Below, in pieces: positions 19,369-29,874 of a stretch of DNA of 34,580 nt. Origin of the DNA: a bacterium (GTDB lineage Bacteria > Patescibacteriota > Saccharimonadia > Saccharimonadales > UBA4665). The position numbers were made by a program, and so were the translations under genes. Position 1 is the stretch's first letter. Each line of letters starts with the position of its first letter. The notes beneath the pieces are model-generated. The model made no database searches. It was not told the DNA's origin and was given only the letters and a program-made list of their open reading frames with translations. The stretch is taken from NCBI GenBank assembly GCA_021790005.1, contig JAJYIP010000004.1, positions 1 through 34,580 on the forward strand, given 5' to 3'.

Positions 19369-20511
19369 ATGGCAAAGATTGTCTATCTAGATTATGCCGC
19401 CGCCACGCCGTTAGACAAAGAGGTCCTGTCTTTAATGCAACCTTTCTTTAGCGTAGATTTTTTTAATCCCTCAGCGGACTACTCAGCCGCCCGTCACGTT
19501 CGTCAAGCCTTGGATATGGCGCGCTCAAAAATTGCTTATTGGCTTGGTGCTCAAGCTAACGAGATTATTTTCACGGCAGGTGGCACCGAGGCTAATAACT
19601 TAGCCATTCATGGCGTGATGGCCGCTTATCCATCCGCTAAGCTTTTACTTAGCGCCATCGAACACGAGTCGGTGCGCCAACCGGCCGCTCGTTATAACCA
19701 CCAGGTGATCCCGGTCGATAATGAGGGCCGGATTAGTCTTAGTGCCGTTGAAAAATTAATTGACGATCAGGTTGTACTCGTTAGTGTGATGTACGCTAAT
19801 AACGAAATCGGTAGCGTCCAGCCCATCCGTGAAGTCGGTAAAGTGATCGAAAAAGTTCGTGACTCTCGGCGCAACCGTGGTATTGAACTACCATTGTTGT
19901 TGCATGTAGACGCCTGTCAAGCAGTCAACTATTTGGATTTGCATGTCAATCGTCTCGGTGTCGATTTGATGACTATTAACGGTGGCAAAATATATGGACC
20001 AAAACAGAGTGGGGCGCTTTATGTTTCCAGAAACGCTAAGCTTACGCCGGTAATTAGCGGCGGTGGTCAAGAGCGTAACCTGCGTTCCGGTACTGAGAAT
20101 GTGCCTGCGGATATAGGTTTGGCGGCAGCACTGGACTCCTCCCAGTCAAGTCGCCGCGAGCAAACACTTAAAACTGAGGAACTGAGAGACTATTTCATAG
20201 CCAAACTGGAGAAGACTTTTAAGCAGGTGATTATTAACGGTTCGCGTCGGTTCCGGTTGGCCAACAATGTGCACGTGACTTTCCCCGGTCAGGACAATGA
20301 AAGTTTACTGATTGGACTGGACCATAACGGCGTAATGGCCGCTGCCGGCTCGGCCTGCAATGCTTCAAAAGAAGAATCGTCTCATGTATTGTTGGCGCTG
20401 GGCTTAAGTGATGCGCACGCCCGTGCATCACTACGTTTTTCTTTGGGGCGTGCCACAACCAAAGCCGATATTGATTATACAATTAAAATCCTCAGTTCAC
20501 TCGTATCTTAA
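19369..20511 (+). CDS. Cysteine desulfurase (NifS/IscS-like)
   Basis: 'VYLDYAAATPLDKEV', 'FTAGGTEANNLAIHG', 'HVDACQAVNYLDL', 'INGGKIYGPKQSGALYV', 'GSACNASKEESSHVL'. Confidence 0.93.
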   Translation: MAKIVYLDYAAATPLDKEVLSLMQPFFSVDFFNPSADYSAARHVRQALDMARSKIAYWLGAQANEIIFTAGGTEANNLAIHGVMAAYPSAKLLLSAIEHESVRQPAARYNHQVIPVDNEGRISLSAVEKLIDDQVVLVSVMYANNEIGSVQPIREVGKVIEKVRDSRRNRGIELPLLLHVDACQAVNYLDLHVNRLGVDLMTINGGKIYGPKQSGALYVSRNAKLTPVISGGGQERNLRSGTENVPADIGLAAALDSSQSSRREQTLKTEELRDYFIAKLEKTFKQVIINGSRRFRLANNVHVTFPGQDNESLLIGLDHNGVMAAAGSACNASKEESSHVLLALGLSDAHARASLRFSLGRATTKADIDYTIKILSSLVS

Positions 20512-20538
20512 AAACTGGTTTGGTTAGTAATATGAGTT

Positions 20539-20567
20539 TTGCCATATTCGTCGGCTTACGCTATATT
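20539..20567 (+). promoter_or_regulatory. sigma70-like promoter of F1-type ATPase operon (TTGCCA -17 nt- TATATT)
   Basis: Direct reading of spaced hexamers in the ~100-nt gap before the operon. Confidence 0.55.
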
Positions 20568-20614
20568 ATTTCTTAAGCAGTAGCGCTATATATTCAAGAA
20601 ATGGTGGGTCAATA

Positions 20615-21238
20615 ATGACAATCTGGTGGTTAGCGGCGATTATAATCGGGGCAGTGTGGGCTTGTATCGGTTTTATCTGGCAGGTTATGAAATTAAATCG
20701 GATCGAGACCGCCAACAATAAACAGGGGTTTGATCAATTAACAGACGGTGCCAGTAAAGATGTCGAGCATATTTTTAATGAGGAGTTCAGAGAAGAGTTA
20801 CGTAATCGCGGCCGACTGCATTTCGAAAAGATCATAGGTGAAAACGCAATGTTTTTACAGCAGGATCTACGCCTGACTACCTCGCAGCTTAATGATTACA
20901 TGAAGCAGGAGCTGTCGAGCAAGTTGCATGAAGAGTTTGCCAAGTATGAGGAGTCGATCACCGACGCCAAGCAACTGGCAATTGAATCGATCGAAAAGAC
21001 CAAACAGACTATCGAGGAAGAACGGGTCAAGCTAAGCGACCAGCTGCAAACTGAAGTTGAGAACGAGAAAACCCGTTTAATCAATCGTTTCGAAGAAAAT
21101 ATGGCGGACATCGTAAATCATTATGTGTTAGCGGCTATCGGTAAGCAGATCGATTTAAGTGATCAGCTGGAATATATCCTAAGCGAGCTGGAGGCTAATA
21201 AACAGGCTATATCCGAGGATATAAAGCATGGCGCTTGA
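20615..21238 (+). CDS. F-type ATPase b-subunit-like protein (one TM, long coiled coil)
   Basis: N-terminal TM 'WWLAAIIIGAVWACIGFIWQV' followed by a charged helical stalk; first gene of the F1 operon. Confidence 0.6.
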   Translation: MTIWWLAAIIIGAVWACIGFIWQVMKLNRIETANNKQGFDQLTDGASKDVEHIFNEEFREELRNRGRLHFEKIIGENAMFLQQDLRLTTSQLNDYMKQELSSKLHEEFAKYEESITDAKQLAIESIEKTKQTIEEERVKLSDQLQTEVENEKTRLINRFEENMADIVNHYVLAAIGKQIDLSDQLEYILSELEANKQAISEDIKHGA

Positions 21239-21722
21239 CAATCTTAAACTTCCTATCCAGCTAATATCTCAAGGTGATGTAGGACGAGTGCGGCGCGAAC
21301 TCAAAGATCTGGATGACTTTATCTGTCAGGCCAATCTGCGGCAACCTGGTACTCCGCTTAAAACCTTGCCTAAAACTTCGCGTGGGCTAAGCGACTTTGC
21401 GGCCATTAATAAAATTAATTTATTGAACGAAGGAGATAGAGAGTCTGCCACAGCATCCTTGAACGACCTGATTGTACGCGCCCCAGTTGTGCATATAAGT
21501 TTCGCGGTCGACCCGTCGGCAGCTTTCATGGCCAAGATTGCTATCTGGTTTAGGGATAAAATTGATCCACTAACTCTTATTAACGTCGGCTTGGAACCAA
21601 ATATAGCGGCCGGCTGTACGTTACAGACGGATAATCATTACCATGACTTCAGTTTGCGTCAGCATTTTTACGATCAGCATCAATTACTGATGACCATGAT
21701 TAAGGGGGAGGCGGCTCGATGA
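21228..21722 (+). CDS. F-type ATPase delta-subunit-like protein
   Basis: C-terminal '[30 protein letters not shown]' resembles the delta C-terminal domain; located between b-like and alpha. Confidence 0.55.
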   Translation: MALDNLKLPIQLISQGDVGRVRRELKDLDDFICQANLRQPGTPLKTLPKTSRGLSDFAAINKINLLNEGDRESATASLNDLIVRAPVVHISFAVDPSAAFMAKIAIWFRDKIDPLTLINVGLEPNIAAGCTLQTDNHYHDFSLRQHFYDQHQLLMTMIKGEAAR

Positions 21723-23142
21723 GCGACAACCGTCACTTTGATCATTTGGTTGAAAAAGGCAATCCGATTGGTGAAATCATCGCCATTGAGAATTTTTTAG
21801 TTAAAGTTCGTGGCATGCAGCCAGTTAATAATCGAGCCTTAGTTATGTTCGAGGATGGTACCAAGGGTTATGTCCACGATATTCGTGACGATTATGTCAC
21901 CGTGCTGTATCTAGGTGGTAGTCAGTTGTTTGTTGGCATGAAAGTCGTTATGCAACACGATAAACTGGTGACGAAAGTCGGACGAGACTTTATTGGGCGG
22001 GTAATTAATGTTTTTGGTGAGCCGTTGGACGGCAAGGGTCCGATTGCGGCTGATGCTGTCTGGCCGGTTTTTAACGATGCGCCGATGCTTTATCAGCGTG
22101 AGGGGCTAAGCGACCTGCTGGCTACCGGAGTGACCGTTCTTGACAGTATGTTACCGATTGTTAGAGGCCAGCGTCTGGCTGTTTTAGGTGACAGTAAGTC
22201 CGGTAAAACAAGTCTAGCTTTACAGATTGCCACTAACCAAGCTAAGGACGATGTTGTCGTCATCTACGTGCTGATAGCTAAGCGCCGCACCGATATCAGC
22301 GCGCTCTTGGCTAGGCTGGAAGCCAGTCAATCGTTGGATAACTGTATCATAATCGTGTCGACCATATTTGAGTCGTTAATTGTCAGCTATCTGGCGCCTT
22401 ACATTGGTTGTGCTATGGGTGAATATCTCTGGCAAAAGACCGACCAGGATGTGATGATTATCTATGATGATTTAACTAGCCATGCCCATATATATAGGGA
22501 AATATCCCTGTTGAGCCGGACGAGTCCGGGGCGCGATTCCTATCCGGGCGATATGTTTTACGCCCATTCCTCGCTGCTTGAGCGGGCTGGCAAACTAGTT
22601 AGCAATCATAAAACTTTTACCAGTCTGCCGATTGTTCTGGCTGACGGTGGTGACATTACAGCCTTCCTCCCAACCAATATCATGTCCATTACCGACGGAC
22701 AATGGATATTGGATATGAAAATTTTTAAAGATACAATGCGACCAGCGATTAATATTGGGCTAAGTGTTACCCGTGTCGGAGGAGTTGGGCATAATGATCG
22801 CCAGAAGGCACTTAACGCTGAGGCCATGAAACTATTAGCGGATTACGAAGAAGCTCAGGAATACGCTCATTTCGGATCCGAACTGGCACTGGCTTCTCAA
22901 AATGCTTTAATGCGTGGCCGGCAGTTGTATCAGCTTATGAATCAGCCAAGTCAAGCGCATTTCTCGACTACGGCCCAGATGTTACTGTTGGATATAGTGC
23001 TGCACGCTCCACAGGATTCGCCCTTGAACGTCGAGGCCTTGAAAGCTAACGTCGAGACCGCTGCCGCCAAGATCAAAAACGAGTCCGATTATAACTCAGT
23101 CAGAGACGACTTGCAAAAATCTAGTCTAGTGGAGCTGAAAAA

Positions 23143-23146
<4 letters not shown>
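21719..23146 (+). CDS. F-type ATPase alpha subunit, divergent
   Basis: '[21 protein letters not shown]', '[15 protein letters not shown]', '[25 protein letters not shown]', '[12 protein letters not shown]' with the arginine-finger region. Confidence 0.88.
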
Positions 23147-25300
<2,154 letters not shown>

Positions 25301-25301
<1 letters not shown>

Positions 25302-25576
25302 TGGCAGAAGCTAAGCCGGCCGATACAACTAAAACCATACACGTTAAAGTCGCTTCACCATTCCAGGTATACTTTGACGAATCGGCCTATAGCGTATCTG
25401 CCGTTAACGGTACGGGTCCGTTCGATGTTCTGCCTGGACACCATAACTTCATTACCCTGCTTATTCCCTGTGAGATTAAGATAAGGACCACTAGTGATGA
25501 AGACATGAAGATACGTATCAGCGGTGGTATGATGCACGTCAAAGCCGACATGGCTAGTGTTTTCCTAGATGTTTGA
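25301..25576 (+). CDS. F-type ATPase epsilon subunit, short (beta-sandwich domain only)
   Basis: 'FQVYFDESAYSVSAVNGTGPFDVLPGHHNFITLLIPCEIKIRT'; 91 aa, ends without a C-terminal helical hairpin. Confidence 0.75.
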
Positions 25577-25713
25577 GGGCGTTTTGGTTGTATAAGCAGA
25601 TTCCCCGGATTGTTCGTTACGTCGCAAAAACCCTACACGAGGGCGCTGCTATACCGCTCAATCTAGGTATTCATTCAGGTGTGCTTTTTATACAGTGTCA
25701 CCTTGAACTAGGG

Positions 25714-25722
25714 TGCTATAGT
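25714..25722 (+). promoter_or_regulatory. Extended -10 promoter-like element (TGC-TATAGT) upstream of small peptide gene
   Basis: TGCTATAGT at 25714-25722, ~26 nt before ATG 25748; SD GGAGG at 25737-25741. Confidence 0.4.
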
Positions 25723-25747
25723 GAGGTTAATAAAACGGAGGACAGAC

Positions 25748-25927
25748 ATGAATACCCTAGAGACTATAAGTAGTAGCGAACCAGACCAATCAAAAACTTT
25801 ATTTGAAATACTCGCAGTTAAAACTGATGTTTCGCAAAAGTTAGGAGAGATAATTATGGCAACTCAAACCAGAACTTATTTGGGGCCGGGTAATTACGAC
25901 TCCGACACCGACCATTCGGATTATTAA
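25748..25927 (+). CDS. Small peptide, candidate RiPP (omega-ester/graspetide-like) precursor
   Basis: GGAGG 6 nt before the ATG; MNTLETISSSEPDQSKTLFEILAVKTDVSQKLGEIIMATQTRTYLGPGNYDSDTDHSDY; Thr-rich then Asp/Ser-rich C-terminus; adjacent to a pre-ATP-grasp remnant. Confidence 0.6.
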   Translation: MNTLETISSSEPDQSKTLFEILAVKTDVSQKLGEIIMATQTRTYLGPGNYDSDTDHSDY

Positions 25928-25960
25928 TTCAATTTTTTAACAGGTACTGTAAATTAGTGC

Positions 25961-26485
25961 ATGAACAAGGATTACGCTTCTATTTTGTCTACAATGATGA
26001 GAGAGGATCAACAACTCATATTATCGATAGACGAAAACCCGAAGTTATTTCAAAGACAAAACAAAAAACATATTGCTCAGCTGAGACAAATCCTTGAAGA
26101 AATTAAAGAGCCAAGAATCTCTATACTTGGGTACAACGGCGCATTGGCTGCTTGGTTAATTGTTCAGCATGCTAATTATGATGTCTCTTTTCAAAGGAAA
26201 TATCTAAATATAACCAAAAAGCTTTATAGAAATAATCCAGACGAGGTATATAAAGAAGGCATAGCTTATCTAGAAGATAGAATTTCCGTACAAGATATAG
26301 GTAAACAGTTGTACGGAACCCAATTTAAAGACTCTTTGGAATTTGATAACAGCCTTGAACCTTATCCAATACTTAATATCGATCGATTGGCAGAAAGAAG
26401 AAAAAAAATGGGACTATCTAATATTGAAGAGTATATCAAGGAACTAGAACAGGTCTATGGAAAAAAAGTTATTTATAGCTTCTAA
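25961..26485 (+). CDS. DUF6624-like protein
   Basis: 'RISILGYNGALAAWLIVQHANYDVSFQRKYL...GIAYLEDRISVQDIGKQLYGTQF...ERRKKMGLSNIEEYI' matches the family pattern as I recall it. Confidence 0.7.
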   Translation: MNKDYASILSTMMREDQQLILSIDENPKLFQRQNKKHIAQLRQILEEIKEPRISILGYNGALAAWLIVQHANYDVSFQRKYLNITKKLYRNNPDEVYKEGIAYLEDRISVQDIGKQLYGTQFKDSLEFDNSLEPYPILNIDRLAERRKKMGLSNIEEYIKELEQVYGKKVIYSF

Positions 26486-26738
26486 TTCTTATGATGGAAT
26501 TAATACTGATTCGGTAGCCAATGAAATAGCTAGATCTTTAGATTGTTAAATATTTCGCTATGATGCCAATAAGATGAATTTAGGCAGAACGGTTATCGAG
26601 CTGTCTATCGGCAATCGAGAAGAAGAATATTCCATCATCAATTCAAATGGTCGGTGGTACTGGCTTGAACATGGACTAGGATTGCCTATTTCAATGTCCC
26701 TAGCAAAGTTGTTGGTCAATATCTTTCACGAACATTAG
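26457..26738 (+). pseudogene. Degenerate, truncated N-terminus of an MvdD-like (pre-ATP-grasp) RiPP maturase
   Basis: One frame reads MEKKLFIASNSYDGINTDSVANEIARSLDC*IFRYDANKMNLGRTVIELSIGNREEEYSIINSNGRWYWLEHGLGLPISMSLAKLLVNIFHEH*; in-frame TAA at 26547-26549; start overlaps the DUF6624 stop; no ATP-grasp catalytic domain before mnmA at 26834. Confidence 0.6.
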
Positions 26739-26833
26739 TTTTTAATTTACGACACTAGACCTTACTTGTTCAATTTTGTATTGACCAGTATCTTTGGCCA
26801 AATAACTCAGGATATTTTAAAATATAACTTAAG

Positions 26834-27889
26834 ATGGCTCGTAAAGTATTTGTCGGCATGTCCGGCGGAGTTGATAGCTCGCTGAGCGCAGCCTTGCTTA
26901 AAGAGCAGGGCTATGATGTCGTGGGTGTGTACATGAAAAACTGGACCAGGGATCTACCGGGGTTCGTTTGTCCGTGGAAAGAGGATTATCGTGACGCCAA
27001 GACGGTTGCTGTTCAGCTAGGCATCCCCTTTAAGGTTTTCGATTTCGAAACCGAATACCGTCAGGCTGTCGTCGATTATATGATTGATGGTTATAAGCAG
27101 GGCTTGACGCCGAATCCTGACATTATGTGCAACCAGGAAATTAAATTCAAACTATTTTTAGAAACCGCCCTGAAACAGGGTGCGGATATGATAGCGACCG
27201 GACATTATGTCCGCACAAAAGACGGGCGTTTGTATAAGGGCAAAGACGATAACAAAGACCAGAGCTATTTTCTATATCGGGTCAGCGCGGACGCGCTGAA
27301 GCATACGCTCTTCCCTGTTGGCGAACTTAGCAAGGACCGGGTTAGGGCGGAGGCGGCGCAGCGCCAGCTGATTACCGCTACCAAGCGTGACAGTCAGGGG
27401 ATCTGTTTCGTCGGTGAAGTCGGTATTAAGCAGTTTTTGCTTAATGAGCTCGGTGAGCAATTGCCCGGTAAGATTATTGACCAGTCCGGTCGGGAAGTTG
27501 GTGTACACGACGGCGCCATTTTTTACACAATCGGCCAGCGCCATGGTCTCAATGTCGGCGGCGGATTACCTTATTATGTTATCGACAAGAATATGCATAA
27601 AAATATCGTTTATGTTACCACGGACATAAATGACGTTAAGCTATGGAGTTCTAAAGTCGATCTGGTCAATCCTTGGTGGATCAATGCTCCTCCGGAAACC
27701 GGCAAAAATTATCTTGTAAAAACTCGCTACCGATCGACTAGCGTGGAATCGACCGTCTTAAGTTTAACGAACAATAGTTTGAGCATACACCTGAGCGAAG
27801 AGGTTAGAGCGGTCAGTCCGGGCCAGTCAGCCGTGATTTATGACCAGGATCAGGTTTTGGGCGGGGGGATTATTCTTAGAGGCGAATAA
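26834..27889 (+). CDS. mnmA: tRNA-specific 2-thiouridylase MnmA
   Basis: 'GMSGGVDSSLSAALLKEQGYDVVGVYMKNW', 'TPNPDIMCNQEIKF', 'ATGHYVR', 'KDQSYFLYRV', 'SQGICFVGE'. Confidence 0.95.
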   Translation: MARKVFVGMSGGVDSSLSAALLKEQGYDVVGVYMKNWTRDLPGFVCPWKEDYRDAKTVAVQLGIPFKVFDFETEYRQAVVDYMIDGYKQGLTPNPDIMCNQEIKFKLFLETALKQGADMIATGHYVRTKDGRLYKGKDDNKDQSYFLYRVSADALKHTLFPVGELSKDRVRAEAAQRQLITATKRDSQGICFVGEVGIKQFLLNELGEQLPGKIIDQSGREVGVHDGAIFYTIGQRHGLNVGGGLPYYVIDKNMHKNIVYVTTDINDVKLWSSKVDLVNPWWINAPPETGKNYLVKTRYRSTSVESTVLSLTNNSLSIHLSEEVRAVSPGQSAVIYDQDQVLGGGIILRGE

Positions 27890-27908
27890 GCTGTTAGAAT
27901 GGTTGTAT

Positions 27909-29798
27909 ATGAAGACTGCACAAGAAATACGCCAAGCATATCTCAAGTTTTTTGAATCAAAACAGCATACAATCATTCCGCGGGCACTTTTAGTTCCTCA
28001 AGATGACCCGACAACACTGTTTACGGGCAGTGGTATGCAGCCCCTACTTCCCTACTTGCTTGGCCAACAACATCCGGCAGGAACTCGTTTGACGGATAGT
28101 CAGACGTGTTTAAGGGCTCAGGACATAGATGATGTCGGCGATAATCGTCACACTACTTTCTTTGAAATGCTTGGCAATTGGTCATTGGGCGATTATTTCA
28201 AGCGCGAACAAATCAATTGGGTTTGGGAATTTATGACTAAGGTTATAGGGCTCAACCCAAATCGGATTTACGTAAGTTGTTTTAGTGGCAATGAAGCTGC
28301 TGGCATACCCAAGGATACGGAGAGTGCCGCGGTTTGGAGTGAACTATTTAAAACCGCCGGTATTGAACCTAAACAAGTTGAACTGGGGACAACGGAAAAG
28401 GGCTCTAAAGCCGGTGAACAGGGCGGTCGGATATTTTTCTATGGCGATAAAAACTGGTGGTCACGCAGTGGCAGTGCCGATTATATGCCTGTTGGCGAAC
28501 CAGGCGGTCCGGATACGGAGCTGTTTTACCTTTACCCTGAGGTTGAGCATAATCCTAAGTACGGTGAAAAATGCCACATCAATTGTGATTGCGGACGTTA
28601 CATCGAGCTTGGCAACTGTGTCTTCATGGAGTACATAAGAGTTGCCAAAGGATTTGAAAAACTACCTAAACAAAATGTAGATTATGGTGGTGGACTGGAG
28701 CGTATCGCCGCTGCCGCCATCGATAGCCCGGATGTTTATAAGATTAGCTTAATGTGGCCGGTCGTAGAAGTGCTTGAGAAGATATCCGCCAAGACCTATG
28801 ACAGCCACACTACGTCAATTAGAGTCATTACTGATCATTTGCGAGCGGCAACCTTTTTGGCGGTTGACGGCGTAGTACCGAGTAACAAAGAACAGGGCTA
28901 TGTTATGCGCCGGCTGATTCGTCGGGCAATCCGTTTCGCATTCGATCTTGGTATCGAGCAGAATTTCATGGAACAGGTCGTAGCTATTATTGCTGACATG
29001 TATCAGGCCGATTTTCCTGAAGTGGCCGAATCTCGCCAGCGTGTAATCGATGTCTTGTCGCGTGAAGAGAAACTTTTCCGGCAAACTCTTAGAAAAGGAC
29101 TTAAACAGCTGGATAAGTTGAGTGAAGGCGGTAAACTGGACGGCGCAGCCATTTTTGCCCTTTATGACACATACGGTTTTCCGGTTGAACTTAGCAGCGA
29201 AGAGGCTTTTGTCAGGGGTCTTGAACTTAGCGCCGATTGGCAAAAAGTCTTTGATGGGCTGATGACGGAACAGCGTAAACGTTCACAAACCGCCGCCAAA
29301 GGGGTATTTAAAGGTGGTCTAGGCGGCCACGGAGATATCCACAAAAAATACCACACTGCCACTCACCTGCTGTATAAAGCGCTCAGAGAAACTTTAGGTG
29401 CCGGCGTTGTTCAGCATGGCAGCAATATAACCGAAGAGAGATTGCGTTTTGATTTCAGCTATCCTTCCAAATTGACCCCTGAGCAGTTAAAAACCATTGA
29501 GGATACGGTTAATGAACAGATTAAGCGTGATTTAAAGGTCAGCTGGGCAGAGTATCCAACTAAGAAAGCCTTGGGCGAAATGGGTGCGATGGGAGCATTT
29601 GGTGATCGTTACGGCGAAAAAGTCAAGGTCTACGCCATGACACCGGACGGAGCAGATAAGCCATACAGTTTGGAAGTTTGCGGCGGACCTCATGTTGAGC
29701 ATACTAACCAATTAGCTGAGCATGGTATGCGCTTTAAGATTATTAAAGAAGAGTCGTCATCGGCCGGTATTCGCCGGATCAAGGCTGTTCTTCAATAA
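27909..29798 (+). CDS. alaS: Alanyl-tRNA synthetase lacking the C-terminal (C-Ala/oligomerisation) region
   Basis: 'FFEMLGNWSLGDYFK', 'NCVFMEY', 'GGGLERIAA', editing-domain 'HTATHLL' and 'CGGPHVEHT'; terminates right after 'GIRRIKAVLQ'. Confidence 0.94.
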   Translation: MKTAQEIRQAYLKFFESKQHTIIPRALLVPQDDPTTLFTGSGMQPLLPYLLGQQHPAGTRLTDSQTCLRAQDIDDVGDNRHTTFFEMLGNWSLGDYFKREQINWVWEFMTKVIGLNPNRIYVSCFSGNEAAGIPKDTESAAVWSELFKTAGIEPKQVELGTTEKGSKAGEQGGRIFFYGDKNWWSRSGSADYMPVGEPGGPDTELFYLYPEVEHNPKYGEKCHINCDCGRYIELGNCVFMEYIRVAKGFEKLPKQNVDYGGGLERIAAAAIDSPDVYKISLMWPVVEVLEKISAKTYDSHTTSIRVITDHLRAATFLAVDGVVPSNKEQGYVMRRLIRRAIRFAFDLGIEQNFMEQVVAIIADMYQADFPEVAESRQRVIDVLSREEKLFRQTLRKGLKQLDKLSEGGKLDGAAIFALYDTYGFPVELSSEEAFVRGLELSADWQKVFDGLMTEQRKRSQTAAKGVFKGGLGGHGDIHKKYHTATHLLYKALRETLGAGVVQHGSNITEERLRFDFSYPSKLTPEQLKTIEDTVNEQIKRDLKVSWAEYPTKKALGEMGAMGAFGDRYGEKVKVYAMTPDGADKPYSLEVCGGPHVEHTNQLAEHGMRFKIIKEESSSAGIRRIKAVLQ

Positions 29799-29874
29799 AG
29801 ACATAAGTGTTATAAACAGGGGGTATTGGAGTTCGGCGTTAGCTGTAATCAAGTGCTATACTAGACTAAGAATT

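Noticed and set aside
25573-25773. 66-aa ORF (MRAFWLYKQIPRIVRYVAKTL...) overlapping the epsilon stop
   Set aside because: TTG start; its 3' part overlaps the better-supported peptide gene with a proper SD; no family recognised. Possibly a decayed ORF, not claimed.
26712-26788. Inverted repeat TTGGTCAATA (26712-26721)/TATTGACCAG (26779-26788) after the maturase remnant
   Set aside because: 9/10 match with a ~57-nt loop in AT-rich sequence; could be chance, no target-site duplication or transposase seen.
28815-29243. 142-aa minus-strand ORF
   Set aside because: Antisense to well-conserved alaS; no independent coding evidence.
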